6,875 bases of DNA, taken from positions 1 through 6,875 of the forward strand of contig JAQICW010000676.1 in assembly GCA_027858355.1 (NCBI GenBank). Reading direction: 5' to 3'. The notes beneath the pieces are model-generated. The model had not been told where the DNA came from. It saw only the letters and a list, made by a program, of their open reading frames with translations, and ran no database searches. The position numbers and the translations under genes were made by a program. Origin of the DNA: Desulfobacula sp. Lineage in GTDB: Bacteria > Desulfobacterota > Desulfobacteria > Desulfobacterales > Desulfobacteraceae. Positions 1 to 6,557 of this stretch are shown piece after piece. Within the stretch, counting starts at the first letter, position 1. Every line of letters begins with the position of its first letter.

Positions 1-4
1 GATT

Positions 5-16
5 TTCTCCTTCCTT
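5..16 (-). promoter_or_regulatory. Probable ribosome binding site of a gene starting beyond the left edge
   Basis: Read on the minus strand this is AAGGAAGGAGAA, a purine-rich Shine-Dalgarno-like sequence. Only a few bases remain before the window ends, which is the normal distance to a start codon. It lies about 18 bases after the stop of the 50-codon ORF at 34-186, so that ORF and the unseen gene could share a transcript. The start codon itself is not visible, so this is an inference from motif and position. Confidence 0.35.
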
Positions 17-33
17 GTTATTTGTATATATGG

Positions 34-186
34 TTATATAGCAATCATTGTGCCGGGAACCTTAGCGCCTGCACAACATCTTCCATCCTTCTGATTTATT
101 AGCCTTGCCTTACCAGTTCGTGTTACTGTCCATGGGCGTACCCTGCACTGCGACTTGTTTTTCAGATACTGTTTTTTAATGCTCAT
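34..186 (-). CDS. Small 50-aa protein, possibly the stump of a CBM48/isoamylase-N-like gene
   Basis: ATG at 186 and TAA at 34-36 give 50 residues beginning MSIKKQYLKNKSQCRV. The start is well supported: AAAGGG at 193-198 lies 6 bases upstream, an excellent Shine-Dalgarno placement. From memory, the first 16 residues resemble the opening (MSxKKQYLKxxPVCKV) of short CBM48/isoamylase early-set proteins of Desulfobacterota, which are about 100 residues long. The expected glycogen-binding core does not follow in this frame. The rest is basic and Cys-containing (RPWTVTRTGKAR..., CC at 37-38) and matches nothing I know. Positions 50-155 are clearly richer in G+C than 187-500, so sequence of another origin may have been joined here. 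It may be a genuine small gene, or the 5' end of a truncated or frameshifted gene. Function is not assigned. Confidence 0.4.
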   Translation of the reverse strand: MSIKKQYLKNKSQCRVRPWTVTRTGKARLINQKDGRCCAGAKVPGTMIAI

Positions 187-609
187 GCTTTTCCCTTTAA
201 ATATTTGTTTTGATCATTTCTTATTTAAAAAATATCAGGCTTGTGGCATCATCATAAAAATTAGTCCCATTAAGTATTTTAAAATAAATGCGGTATCGTC
301 AAGAAAAATTGAAACACGCTTACCGACAAATGGGATTTGTTCATAAAGTATAAGGGAAGGAATTTGAGGTTTTAATCTCCCCCCTGTCCATTGGGGAGTT
401 ATAGTAAATCTATTCTTATACAATGAGCGTTTAATACAAAAAACACAAGAGAAATTATTTATTTTATATGATTTACTCGCGATTATATATGGTAGCATGA
501 GTGACGAGCAAAATTAAAAATTGAGCGACAACTTTCAAAAGAAGTATGCGGGGATCTAAATCCGAACGGTAGCGACAGATTTAACGTGTAGGGCTCTCTT
601 TTTTAAAAT

Positions 610-642
610 GGGGCTGGGTCTGCGGTGCGGGATCAGGCGGGG
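610..642 (+). other. G-rich block with G-quadruplex pattern
   Basis: Four G-tracts (610-613, 616-618, 629-631, 639-642) are separated by loops of 2, 10 and 7 bases. This fits a relaxed quadruplex pattern and stands out in an AT-rich intergenic region. Whether it folds is not known; the 10-base loop would weaken it. Confidence 0.4.
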
Positions 643-643
643 T

Positions 644-667
644 AAACTCGCAACAAAAAAAACTCGC
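644..667 (+). repeat. Short direct repeat AAACTCGC, 16-bp period
   Basis: AAACTCGC occurs at 644-651 and again at 660-667, each followed by a similar NAC, with an A-tract between them. A related TTTACTCGC is found at 472-480. Two copies are too few to call an array. It may be a remnant of a dispersed repeat. Confidence 0.4.
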
Positions 668-731
668 TACATAATTTATAATTTAGCAGCCAAGTTTTTA
701 TACGTCACAATTTATTAGTGGAGGGGAAGGC

Positions 732-775
732 AAATAAAAAAAGCCGTAAGTCACTTGGTGAGACTTACGACTTTT
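732..775 (-). terminator. Intrinsic terminator of the fusA / P-loop ATPase operon
   Basis: On the minus strand, arms at 762-775 and 739-752 form a 14-bp stem around a 9-base loop. One position (770/744) is a G-U wobble in the minus-strand RNA but a C-A mismatch on the plus strand, so the hairpin fits minus-strand transcription better. The stem runs into seven T residues (736-742) and then ATTTG, the classic rho-independent layout. It begins 27 bases after the stop codon of the 231-aa ATPase gene. Confidence 0.88.
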
Positions 776-802
776 GGGGAGTGGATAATTACAAGGGTTT
801 AT

Positions 803-1498
803 TTATTCTTCAACAATCATCATAGTAGCAGGGTCAAGTTTGTATCTCTGATCTGTTTTGTCACCGTCTTTGAGAATCACTGCTTCAATTTTATCTTCCA
901 CTGGTTGAAGAATAATGGCTTTATCAAACCTTTCTTTATAGGCATCAAGCTGACTTGGGTATCCATCCTGGCTCAATTTTTCTTCTCTGTGGGTTTTCAT
1001 GGAGAACCAGGTAAAAATAGAAAATTCTTTGTTTAAATTTTCAAGTTCTTCAAGGATGCCTGAAACATCCTTGTCAAAATTCAAGCCGTCAATAATCATG
1101 GTGGAAGGCAGGTCAAGGTCTGCTTTTTTAAAGCTTTTAAGATAATCATTAATCTTTTTTGTATCAAATGTGGATTCATTATAGCTGATTCCAACCTTGT
1201 TAAGGTTGATGTCTTCCCAAAGCCTGACGGCTTTCTGGGGATCAACATAGCCGATACTGTCCACAAGGTTTGTGTATGCATCATTATACCTTAAGTTGAT
1301 TTTTTCAATGGATTCATCAAGGCTGATATGGAGTATTTTTTTATCGTTTAACAACTGGGCCAGCGCGATCTGAACAAGAAAACTGGTTTTTCCAACGCCA
1401 GCCCTTGAAAGGACGGCACCAAACCTGCCTTGGTTCAGGATTTCAATCCCAATGGCTTTTGAAACCGGGCTTTTAGAAATGAGATCTTTTTTTAACAT
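803..1498 (-). CDS. RecA/KaiC-like P-loop ATPase, function unknown (231 aa)
   Basis: A cytoplasmic P-loop NTPase with no signal peptide or membrane segment. Walker A is SRAGVGKTS at residues 31-39, with K37 and T38 as predicted phosphate and Mg contacts; the first position is Ser rather than the usual Ala/Gly. The following LVQIALAQLL helix and KKILHISLDE strand are laid out as in RecA/KaiC/DnaB-type ATPases. A hydrophobic strand ending in Asp (TMIIDG, 133-138) is the likely Walker B. Only a single core domain is present, about half a full KaiC, with no obvious DNA-binding domain. The start at 1498 is supported by GAGAGG at 1503-1508, 4 bases upstream. It lies 24 bases after the fusA stop and just before a strong terminator, so it is very probably co-transcribed with fusA. 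I recall similar uncharacterised proteins in Desulfobacterota. The ATPase fold is well supported; the role is unknown. Confidence 0.85.
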   Translation of the reverse strand: MLKKDLISKSPVSKAIGIEILNQGRFGAVLSRAGVGKTSFLVQIALAQLLNDKKILHISLDESIEKINLRYNDAYTNLVDSIGYVDPQKAVRLWEDINLNKVGISYNESTFDTKKINDYLKSFKKADLDLPSTMIIDGLNFDKDVSGILEELENLNKEFSIFTWFSMKTHREEKLSQDGYPSQLDAYKERFDKAIILQPVEDKIEAVILKDGDKTDQRYKLDPATMMIVEE

Positions 1499-1522
1499 GT
1501 TTCCTCTCTTTATATAAATGGC

Positions 1523-3607
1523 TTATTTTTTTTGTGTTTTTTCTTCAAGTTTTTTTCTGGCAATCTCTTCTGCAATGGATTGCGGCACCTGTTTGTATGT
1601 TGAAAATTCCATTGTAAACTGTGCTTTTCCCTGTGTAGCAGATCTGAGCACAGTGGAAAAGCCAAACATATCAGATAATGGCACCTGGGATTCCACCACA
1701 GACATTACGCCTTCTTCCTGGGAGCCTTGAATAATACCTCTTCTCTGGTTAATCAGGCCCATGCAGGAGCCTTGGAATTCATTAGGTGTTTCAATAACAA
1801 CCTTCATGATGGGTTCTTTGATGACGGGCTTTGCTTTGGCGTATCCTTCAAGAAAGGCTCCCCTTGCTGCAGATTTAAACGCCATCTCAGAAGAGTCTAC
1901 TGCATGAAAGGCACCATCATCAATAGTAATTTTAATGCCTGTAACAGGGAATTCAAGTTTGGGGCCTTTAGCCATGCACCCTTCAAATCCTTGTTTACAG
2001 GCTGGAATATATTGAGTGGGGATTCTGCCACCTGTAATCTTATTTACAAATTCAAATTCTTCATCATGCGGTTCCATAAATCCGGCCACACGACCATATT
2101 GTCCTGCACCACCCGTCTGTTTTTTATGGGTATAGTTAAAAAGAGCTTTTCTGGTAATGGTTTCTCTGTATGCAACTCTTGGCTTGCCCGTGTCAACTTC
2201 TGCTCCATATTCTCTTTTCATTCTCTCGATATAGACTTCAAGGTGGAGTTCGCCCATACCCTGAATAATGGTATCACCGGTTTCATGATCCACATAGGTT
2301 TTGAATGTCGGATCTTCCTTGGTAAACCGGTTTAATGCCTTGGACATGTTAATCTGGGCTTTGTTGTCCTTGGGGACAATGGAAAGAGAGATAACCGGTT
2401 CCATTACATGCATGGCAATCATGGAGTAATTGATAGTTGGTGATACAAATGTATCGCCGGAAGCGCAGTCAACTCCAAACATAGCACCTATGTGACCAGC
2501 TGGAATGGCTTCTACATCTTCCGTTTGAGAGGAATGCATTCTGATGAGACGTCCTACTCGGAATTTTCTCCCATCCCTTGAATTAACCAGTGTGTCGCCT
2601 TTATTAATACATCCCTGATAGACCCTGATATAGGTCAACTGACCATATTGCCCGTCTTCCAGTTTAAAGGCCAATGCCACTGTTGGTTTGTCAAAGCTGC
2701 TTTCAAGAATAACAGTTTCTCCATTATTATCCATATCAAGGGCTTCATTATCAATGTCAAGAGGGGAGGGAAGATAACTGATCACTGCATTCAACAGAGG
2801 CTGAACAGCTTTGTTCTTATATGCAGATCCAAGAAAAACCGGGGTCATCTGTCTTGCAATGGTTCCGTTTCGAACAGCAGTCATGATTAATTCATCAGTG
2901 ATGGTTTTTTCTTCCAGAATGGCATCAGTAAGGTCATCTGAAAAAAGAGAGACTTCATCGATCATTTCTTCCCGGGCAGTTTGTGCCTCATCCATCATTT
3001 CGGCCGGGATATCTTTAGTCACAAGATTTTCACCATTATCACCTTCAAAATAATAGGCTTTCATGGCAACAAGATCAATAACACCCTCATGTTTGTCTTC
3101 AAGACCTATGGGAAGCTGCATTAGAACAGAATTATGACCCAGTTTATCCCTTAGCTGCCTGCTCACCTTGGCAGGGTTTGCACCGGATCTGTCACATTTG
3201 TTAACAAAGGCAATGCAGGGGACTTTATAGCGTTTCATCTGCTGGTCAACAGTTATAGACTGGGACTGAACTCCGGATACAGAGCAGAGAACCAGCACAA
3301 CCCCGTCCAGAACCCTTAAAGACCGTTCAACCTCTACTGTGAAGTCAACATGGCCCGGGGTATCAATAATATTGATATTATGCTTGTCCCATTCACAATA
3401 GGTGGCAGCCGATGCAATTGTGATCCCTCTTTCTCTTTCAAGTTCCATGGAATCCATGACAGCACCGACTCCGTCTTTGCCCCTGACCTCATTGATCTTA
3501 TGTATTCTGTCAGTGTAAAATAAAATTCTTTCAGTCCGTGTGGTTTTACCGGAATCAATATGAGCACTGATTCCAATATTTCTTACTCTTTTTAGATCTC
3601 TGATCAT
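1523..3607 (-). CDS. fusA: Elongation factor G, spdEFG1 (mitochondrial-like) type
   Basis: A ribosomal translocation GTPase of 694 residues, full length for EF-G. G motifs are AHIDSGKT (15-22), RGIT in switch I (60-63), DTPGH (82-86), NKCD (136-139) and GSAY (260-263). The later domains are intact: GMGELHLEV (450-458) in domain [14 protein letters not shown] (497-507) and the tip-loop His568 in FHAVDSSE for domain IV, and PLSDMFGF (643-650) in domain [34 protein letters not shown] and GGAGQYGRV resemble mitochondrial EF-G1 (GFM1), whereas canonical bacterial EF-G has HIDAGKTT and GGRGQYG. This places it in the spdEFG1 group rather than the str-operon EF-G I. No str-operon genes (rpsL, rpsG, tuf) flank it. 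The start at 3607 has AAAGGA at 3618-3623, spaced 10 bases. It is the first gene of a two-gene operon. EF-G identity is certain; the subtype is judged from motifs. Confidence 0.98.
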   Translation of the reverse strand: MIRDLKRVRNIGISAHIDSGKTTRTERILFYTDRIHKINEVRGKDGVGAVMDSMELERERGITIASAATYCEWDKHNINIIDTPGHVDFTVEVERSLRVLDGVVLVLCSVSGVQSQSITVDQQMKRYKVPCIAFVNKCDRSGANPAKVSRQLRDKLGHNSVLMQLPIGLEDKHEGVIDLVAMKAYYFEGDNGENLVTKDIPAEMMDEAQTAREEMIDEVSLFSDDLTDAILEEKTITDELIMTAVRNGTIARQMTPVFLGSAYKNKAVQPLLNAVISYLPSPLDIDNEALDMDNNGETVILESSFDKPTVALAFKLEDGQYGQLTYIRVYQGCINKGDTLVNSRDGRKFRVGRLIRMHSSQTEDVEAIPAGHIGAMFGVDCASGDTFVSPTINYSMIAMHVMEPVISLSIVPKDNKAQINMSKALNRFTKEDPTFKTYVDHETGDTIIQGMGELHLEVYIERMKREYGAEVDTGKPRVAYRETITRKALFNYTHKKQTGGAGQYGRVAGFMEPHDEEFEFVNKITGGRIPTQYIPACKQGFEGCMAKGPKLEFPVTGIKITIDDGAFHAVDSSEMAFKSAARGAFLEGYAKAKPVIKEPIMKVVIETPNEFQGSCMGLINQRRGIIQGSQEEGVMSVVESQVPLSDMFGFSTVLRSATQGKAQFTMEFSTYKQVPQSIAEEIARKKLEEKTQKK

Positions 3608-3644
3608 TTTAAAATTATCCTTTGAATATCAAATTTACTTGTCA

Positions 3645-3667
3645 AACAATTTTAGAATGCAATTGTT
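3645..3667. repeat. Inverted repeat in the fusA leader, possible operator or hairpin
   Basis: AACAATT (3645-3651) and AATTGTT (3661-3667) are perfect 7-bp arms around a 9-base centre. Each arm is flanked by a TTGTCAAA word (3639-3646 and 3666-3673). The right arm touches the proposed -35 of the plus-strand promoter and the whole element lies in the fusA leader. It could bind a dimeric regulator or form a weak hairpin. AT-rich arms of this length also arise by chance. Confidence 0.35.
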
Positions 3668-3694
3668 GTCAAAGGCTTTCCTGTATTTTAATAT
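3666..3694 (+). promoter_or_regulatory. Candidate sigma-70 promoter for rsmG operon
   Basis: TTGTCA (3666-3671, 5 of 6 to consensus) and TAATAT (3689-3694, 4 of 6) are separated by 17 bases. Transcription would begin near 3701, leaving a leader of roughly 100-125 bases before rsmG. It is the best plus-strand candidate I found in the gap, but moderate in quality. Confidence 0.4.
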
Positions 3695-3757
3695 TGCTAA
3701 ATTATTACGATTTTGTTAGTGTGAATTCGAAGTTAAACTTAGCTTATGAAACATGAA

Positions 3758-3786
3758 ATAATATATTTAACCCACTAATTTGTCAA
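3758..3786 (-). promoter_or_regulatory. Strong sigma-70 promoter for fusA operon
   Basis: On the minus strand an exact TTGACA (3781-3786) is followed by a 17-base spacer and TATTAT (3758-3763, 5 of 6 to TATAAT). Transcription would begin near 3751, giving fusA a leader of about 145 bases. Near-consensus strength suits a highly expressed translation factor. The promoter lies on the rsmG side of the proposed plus-strand promoter, so the two transcripts would overlap at their 5' ends. Confidence 0.65.
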
Positions 3787-3826
3787 GTAAAAATTATTGA
3801 TTTTGAATGATTTATCAGAACAATCT

Positions 3827-4471
3827 ATGCAGGAATTTAAACAACGCATAAAATTAGGTTCAAAAAGTTTAAATATCAGTGTTTTAGACCATCAAGCCGA
3901 TATGATGATCCTTCATGCAAAAGAGCTGATGGCCTGGAATAAAAAAATAAATCTTACTGCCATTAAAGAGCCTTTACTCATTGCTGAAAAGCATTTTATT
4001 GATTCCATTGCAGCAGCTTCTTTTCTTGGAAAGGAGACCTGCCTTATGGATATGGGATCTGGAGGAGGATTTCCCGGTATTCCCATTAAAATTATGAAGT
4101 CCTCGTTAAAAGTTGTCTTGATAGATTCCTCTAGAAAAAAAGTCAATTTTTTAAAACATATCATAAGAATATTACATTTGGAAAATATTGATGCCATCCA
4201 TGCAAGGGTTGAAGATCTTCATGAAAACGAAAAGTATAAAAATAAATTTGATGCAGTCATATCCCGTGCCTTTAATGAACTTTCAAGTTTTATAGCACTA
4301 TCGTCTCCTTTTTTAAGTAACAAAGGTGTAATTTATGCCATGAAAGGAAAGCATGCAGACCAGGAGATTACCCCTGCTATTCTAGAAAAATTTGATTTGC
4401 AAACAAATCATTATCAACTTCCTTTTGAAAAATCAGATCGATATATGATCAAGTTGTCAGTAAAAGAATGA
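3827..4471 (+). CDS. rsmG: 16S rRNA (guanine527-N7)-methyltransferase RsmG
   Basis: Transfers methyl from S-adenosylmethionine to N7 of G527 in the 530 loop of 16S rRNA; also known as GidB. Numbering residues from the ATG at 3827 (214 aa), family hallmarks are WNKKINLTAI (37-46), HFIDSIA (56-62), the SAM-binding motif DMGSGGGFPGIPIKI (75-89), the second Rossmann strand LIDSSRKKVNFLK (98-110), RVEDL (127-131), SRAF (146-149) and KG (173-174). No key motif is missing. The frame is open back to a TTG at 3797 (224 aa; in-frame TAA at 3788). Neither start has a clear Shine-Dalgarno sequence. I prefer ATG 3827 because it puts the conserved Trp about where it sits in E. coli RsmG (about residue 35) and gives the usual length. 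It is the first gene of the plus cluster, and its TGA overlaps the next ATG. The usual mnmG or parAB neighbours are absent. Confidence 0.95.
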   Translation: MQEFKQRIKLGSKSLNISVLDHQADMMILHAKELMAWNKKINLTAIKEPLLIAEKHFIDSIAAASFLGKETCLMDMGSGGGFPGIPIKIMKSSLKVVLIDSSRKKVNFLKHIIRILHLENIDAIHARVEDLHENEKYKNKFDAVISRAFNELSSFIALSSPFLSNKGVIYAMKGKHADQEITPAILEKFDLQTNHYQLPFEKSDRYMIKLSVKE

Positions 4472-6438
4472 ATAATAAATGCACAAATTTTATGCCTGAA
4501 CTGCTAGCACATAAAAACTGCTGCACCCAGTGCATTAAATTGAAAATAATAATGCTTACGCTTATTTTTATTTTTCTGCCAGGTCTGTTATTGGCAAAAA
4601 ATGTAACGCTTCCCATAACCATTGATTATCCACTCCTCAGATCAATTGTAATGTCTCAGCTTTTTAATAGTCCTGAAAAGGAAGTTGAGTTATTAAATGA
4701 TCCAAAGGAGTGCAAAAAAATTGTAATAAGTGATCCTTACTTTAGTGAAGAAAATTCCCTTTTAAGATTTGAAATAAAAGTTCGTATAAAAGCCGGGGCT
4801 GAATTTATGGACGATTGCTACCTTCCTGTTGAATGGGAAGGCTATGTTGTTTTTTTTCAAACCCCTGTAATAGAAGCTGAAAACTGGATACTTTCGTTTA
4901 AGACCCGGGACTCACTTGTATTGAACAATAAGCATGAACCTGGAATAATTTCCGGAGCAGTCTGGAAACTTATCAAGGGAAATGTTCATACATATGTTGA
5001 TACCATTCAGATTGACCTTACACCGTGTGTGAATGATATAAAATTTTTTCTTACCGGCATATTCCCTGAAAGACAACAACCCCAGGCTGAAACAATGACA
5101 GCCAGCATGAAACCTGGAAATATTGAAATACAGAACAATGCTGTTCAAATCGGAATTCATACAGATGTTTCATCCGTGTATGACAGTGCAAGATCATTAA
5201 AAGAAGAACACCTGAATGATGTGGAGCTTGCAGGGTTTATTCAAGCCTGGGAAGCCATGGATGCGTTTATTGTTTATGTAATAAGCAGCCTGACGGATCG
5301 CCCGCTTAATGAAGATGAAAAAGATATTATTCTTGAAATACTTTTAGATACAAGATACCGGTTTATTGCAGAGCTTGCCAGGCCTGTTCATGAGAATGAT
5401 TTTGTGAGAAACCAATTTATTATTGCATGGGACAACCTGTCTGTTTTATTTAAAAATCATATTGGGAAAAATCTTACTATATCTCCGTTAGGCTCGCTTG
5501 CTTTTTTCTCATCCATGGATGCTTTAAAAGTGCTTGATTCAATTGGACCTTCCCTAGGCATTGAAATAAGTAATAATGGATTAATCAGACTTGCCAGACT
5601 GATTGCCGATAAAAAGACACCCGATCTTTTTTATTCTTTGGAAATTGATGAGAATTTAAGACAAATAATGGGTCTTGGACCAAAATTAAAAGAATCTTCA
5701 GATCTTATCCCAGATGAACGCAAAGATTATAAAGAGGACTTTTTAAATAATATTATAAAAAACTTGATAAGCCTCCTTAACAGAACGAGTATATTTATTA
5801 ATCCATATTCAGAAGCCATTGCAGCAGAGCAGAAAAAAACAGACACCATTCATCTGGAGAAGTGGCTCCCCAACCAGCCAAACATTTTTGAATATTTAAA
5901 ACATATTGGACAGATCCTGAAAAAAGCTTCTGAAAAAACTGTTTCTAAAAACAAACGCGATCAGGAATACCAGGATCTTTTTTATTTAATAGTTGATGCA
6001 GTTGCATGGCAGGAGAGTTGCTTTCGACAATTTAAGCTGAATCGCGGAGAAATTGAATATCTTCGATCATACAATAACACCTCAGTTGGAGTAATGCAGA
6101 TTAATGAAAGAGTTTGGCGAGGTATTTATGATCAAGAAAAACTACGATGGAATATTCATTATAATATCGAAGCAGGATGTGAAATTATAGATCTTTACCT
6201 GACCCGGTATATCTTCAGGAAAATGGAAAAAAAGAAGTATAAGTATCTTGAAAACAAAGATAATATTGCAAGAACCCTTTATGCTTTATATAATGGGGGT
6301 CCTGGGGAATTTTCTAAATTTCTTAAAAGAAGTTCGGAAGAAAAATTTTATTTAAGCGATGATCTTTTTTATGAAAAATATCTCTGGGTTAAGAATAACC
6401 AGTTGGAAAAAGCAAGCATCTGTCTTGTTGGAAAATAG
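4468..6438 (+). CDS. Exported lytic transglycosylase (SLT domain) with a long unusual N-terminal half
   Basis: Predicted envelope enzyme cleaving the MurNAc-GlcNAc bond of peptidoglycan. The C-terminal SLT (family 1) domain spans about residues 500-620: WQES with catalytic Glu516, SVGVMQIN (539-546), NIEAG (566-570) and ALYNGGPG (606-613), matching the ES, GLMQ and AYNxG motifs. Catalytic Glu to GVMQ is about 25 residues, longer than the roughly 17 in typical SLT domains. The export signal is KLKIIMLTLIFIFLPGLLLA (24-43), with likely cleavage after LLLA and no lipobox Cys. It is preceded by an odd Cys-rich leader (C5, C18, C19, C22), so true initiation may be at Met9 (4492). Residues 44-200 look beta-rich and 245-500 mostly helical; I recognise neither, though 44-200 might be a lipid-binding-like domain. 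ATG overlaps the rsmG stop as ATGA, and there is no strong ribosome site, which suggests translational coupling. The total of 656 residues is long for the family. Confidence 0.87.
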   Translation: MNNKCTNFMPELLAHKNCCTQCIKLKIIMLTLIFIFLPGLLLAKNVTLPITIDYPLLRSIVMSQLFNSPEKEVELLNDPKECKKIVISDPYFSEENSLLRFEIKVRIKAGAEFMDDCYLPVEWEGYVVFFQTPVIEAENWILSFKTRDSLVLNNKHEPGIISGAVWKLIKGNVHTYVDTIQIDLTPCVNDIKFFLTGIFPERQQPQAETMTASMKPGNIEIQNNAVQIGIHTDVSSVYDSARSLKEEHLNDVELAGFIQAWEAMDAFIVYVISSLTDRPLNEDEKDIILEILLDTRYRFIAELARPVHENDFVRNQFIIAWDNLSVLFKNHIGKNLTISPLGSLAFFSSMDALKVLDSIGPSLGIEISNNGLIRLARLIADKKTPDLFYSLEIDENLRQIMGLGPKLKESSDLIPDERKDYKEDFLNNIIKNLISLLNRTSIFINPYSEAIAAEQKKTDTIHLEKWLPNQPNIFEYLKHIGQILKKASEKTVSKNKRDQEYQDLFYLIVDAVAWQESCFRQFKLNRGEIEYLRSYNNTSVGVMQINERVWRGIYDQEKLRWNIHYNIEAGCEIIDLYLTRYIFRKMEKKKYKYLENKDNIARTLYALYNGGPGEFSKFLKRSSEEKFYLSDDLFYEKYLWVKNNQLEKASICLVGK

Positions 6439-6458
6439 ATTGTTTTTGAGTGGGCCCT

Positions 6459-6557
6459 ATGATCAGACAATTGTTCATATTAATATCAGTGTTACAAATT
6501 CCAGTGCTGTTAACAATGCATAAAAATTTATTAAAATGGAGCATGGTCAGTTTATGA
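6459..6557 (+). CDS. Possible 32-aa hydrophobic peptide coupled to the SH3b gene
   Basis: ATG at 6459 and TGA at 6555-6557 give MIRQLFILISVLQIPVLLTM followed by HKNLLKWSMVSL. The first 20 residues could form one membrane segment. Its stop overlaps the ATG of the SH3b gene (ATGA at 6554-6557), the same overlap used between rsmG and the transglycosylase. A weak GAGTGG at 6448-6453 lies 5 bases upstream, and an in-frame GTG at 6450 is an alternative start. It could be a translated leader peptide or simply chance. No function is assigned. Confidence 0.22.
   Translation: MIRQLFILISVLQIPVLLTMHKNLLKWSMVSL

Larger units (their letters stand above)
187..731. other. Long stretch with no convincing gene
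   Basis: This AT-rich stretch has only short reading frames without ribosome binding sites or recognisable domains. Visible structure includes a small hairpin at 377-398 (CTCCCC, 10-base loop, GGGGAG) with no T-run after it. There is a short GGAT-CTAA-ATCC hairpin near 554-565 and a G-rich block at 610-642. The word ACTCGC occurs three times, at 475-480, 646-651 and 662-667. The mix of AT-rich DNA with short GC-rich patches suggests decayed or once-mobile DNA, but I see no terminal inverted repeats, target-site duplication or transposase motif. Confidence 0.5.

Noticed and set aside
276..302. Minus-strand promoter for the 50-codon ORF (TTGACG and TAAAAT)
   Set aside because: The spacer is only 15 bases, too short for a confident sigma-70 call.
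155..346. 63-codon plus-strand ORF
   Set aside because: It overlaps the better supported minus-strand start at 186, has no clear ribosome site, and its hydrophobic composition is typical of AT-rich noise.
377..398. Hairpin CTCCCC/GGGGAG as a terminator
   Set aside because: The stem is only 6 bp and no T-run follows on either strand.
235..498. 87-codon minus-strand ORF
   Set aside because: No ribosome site precedes its ATG, no recognisable domain is present, and its middle part is the translation of the CTCCCC/GGGGAG hairpin region. More likely chance.
540..600. tRNA or group II intron domain V in the structured-looking stretch
   Set aside because: No cloverleaf arms or TTCGANNC box are present, and the domain V AGC catalytic triad with its two-part stem cannot be built.
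1727..2335. 202-codon plus-strand ORF
   Set aside because: It lies wholly inside fusA on the opposite strand. It is a shadow of a highly conserved coding sequence.
6439..6553. Terminator or promoter between the transglycosylase and SH3b genes
   Set aside because: GGGCCC at 6452-6457 is too short to form a stem, there is no T-run, and no -35/-10 pair with acceptable spacing was found.
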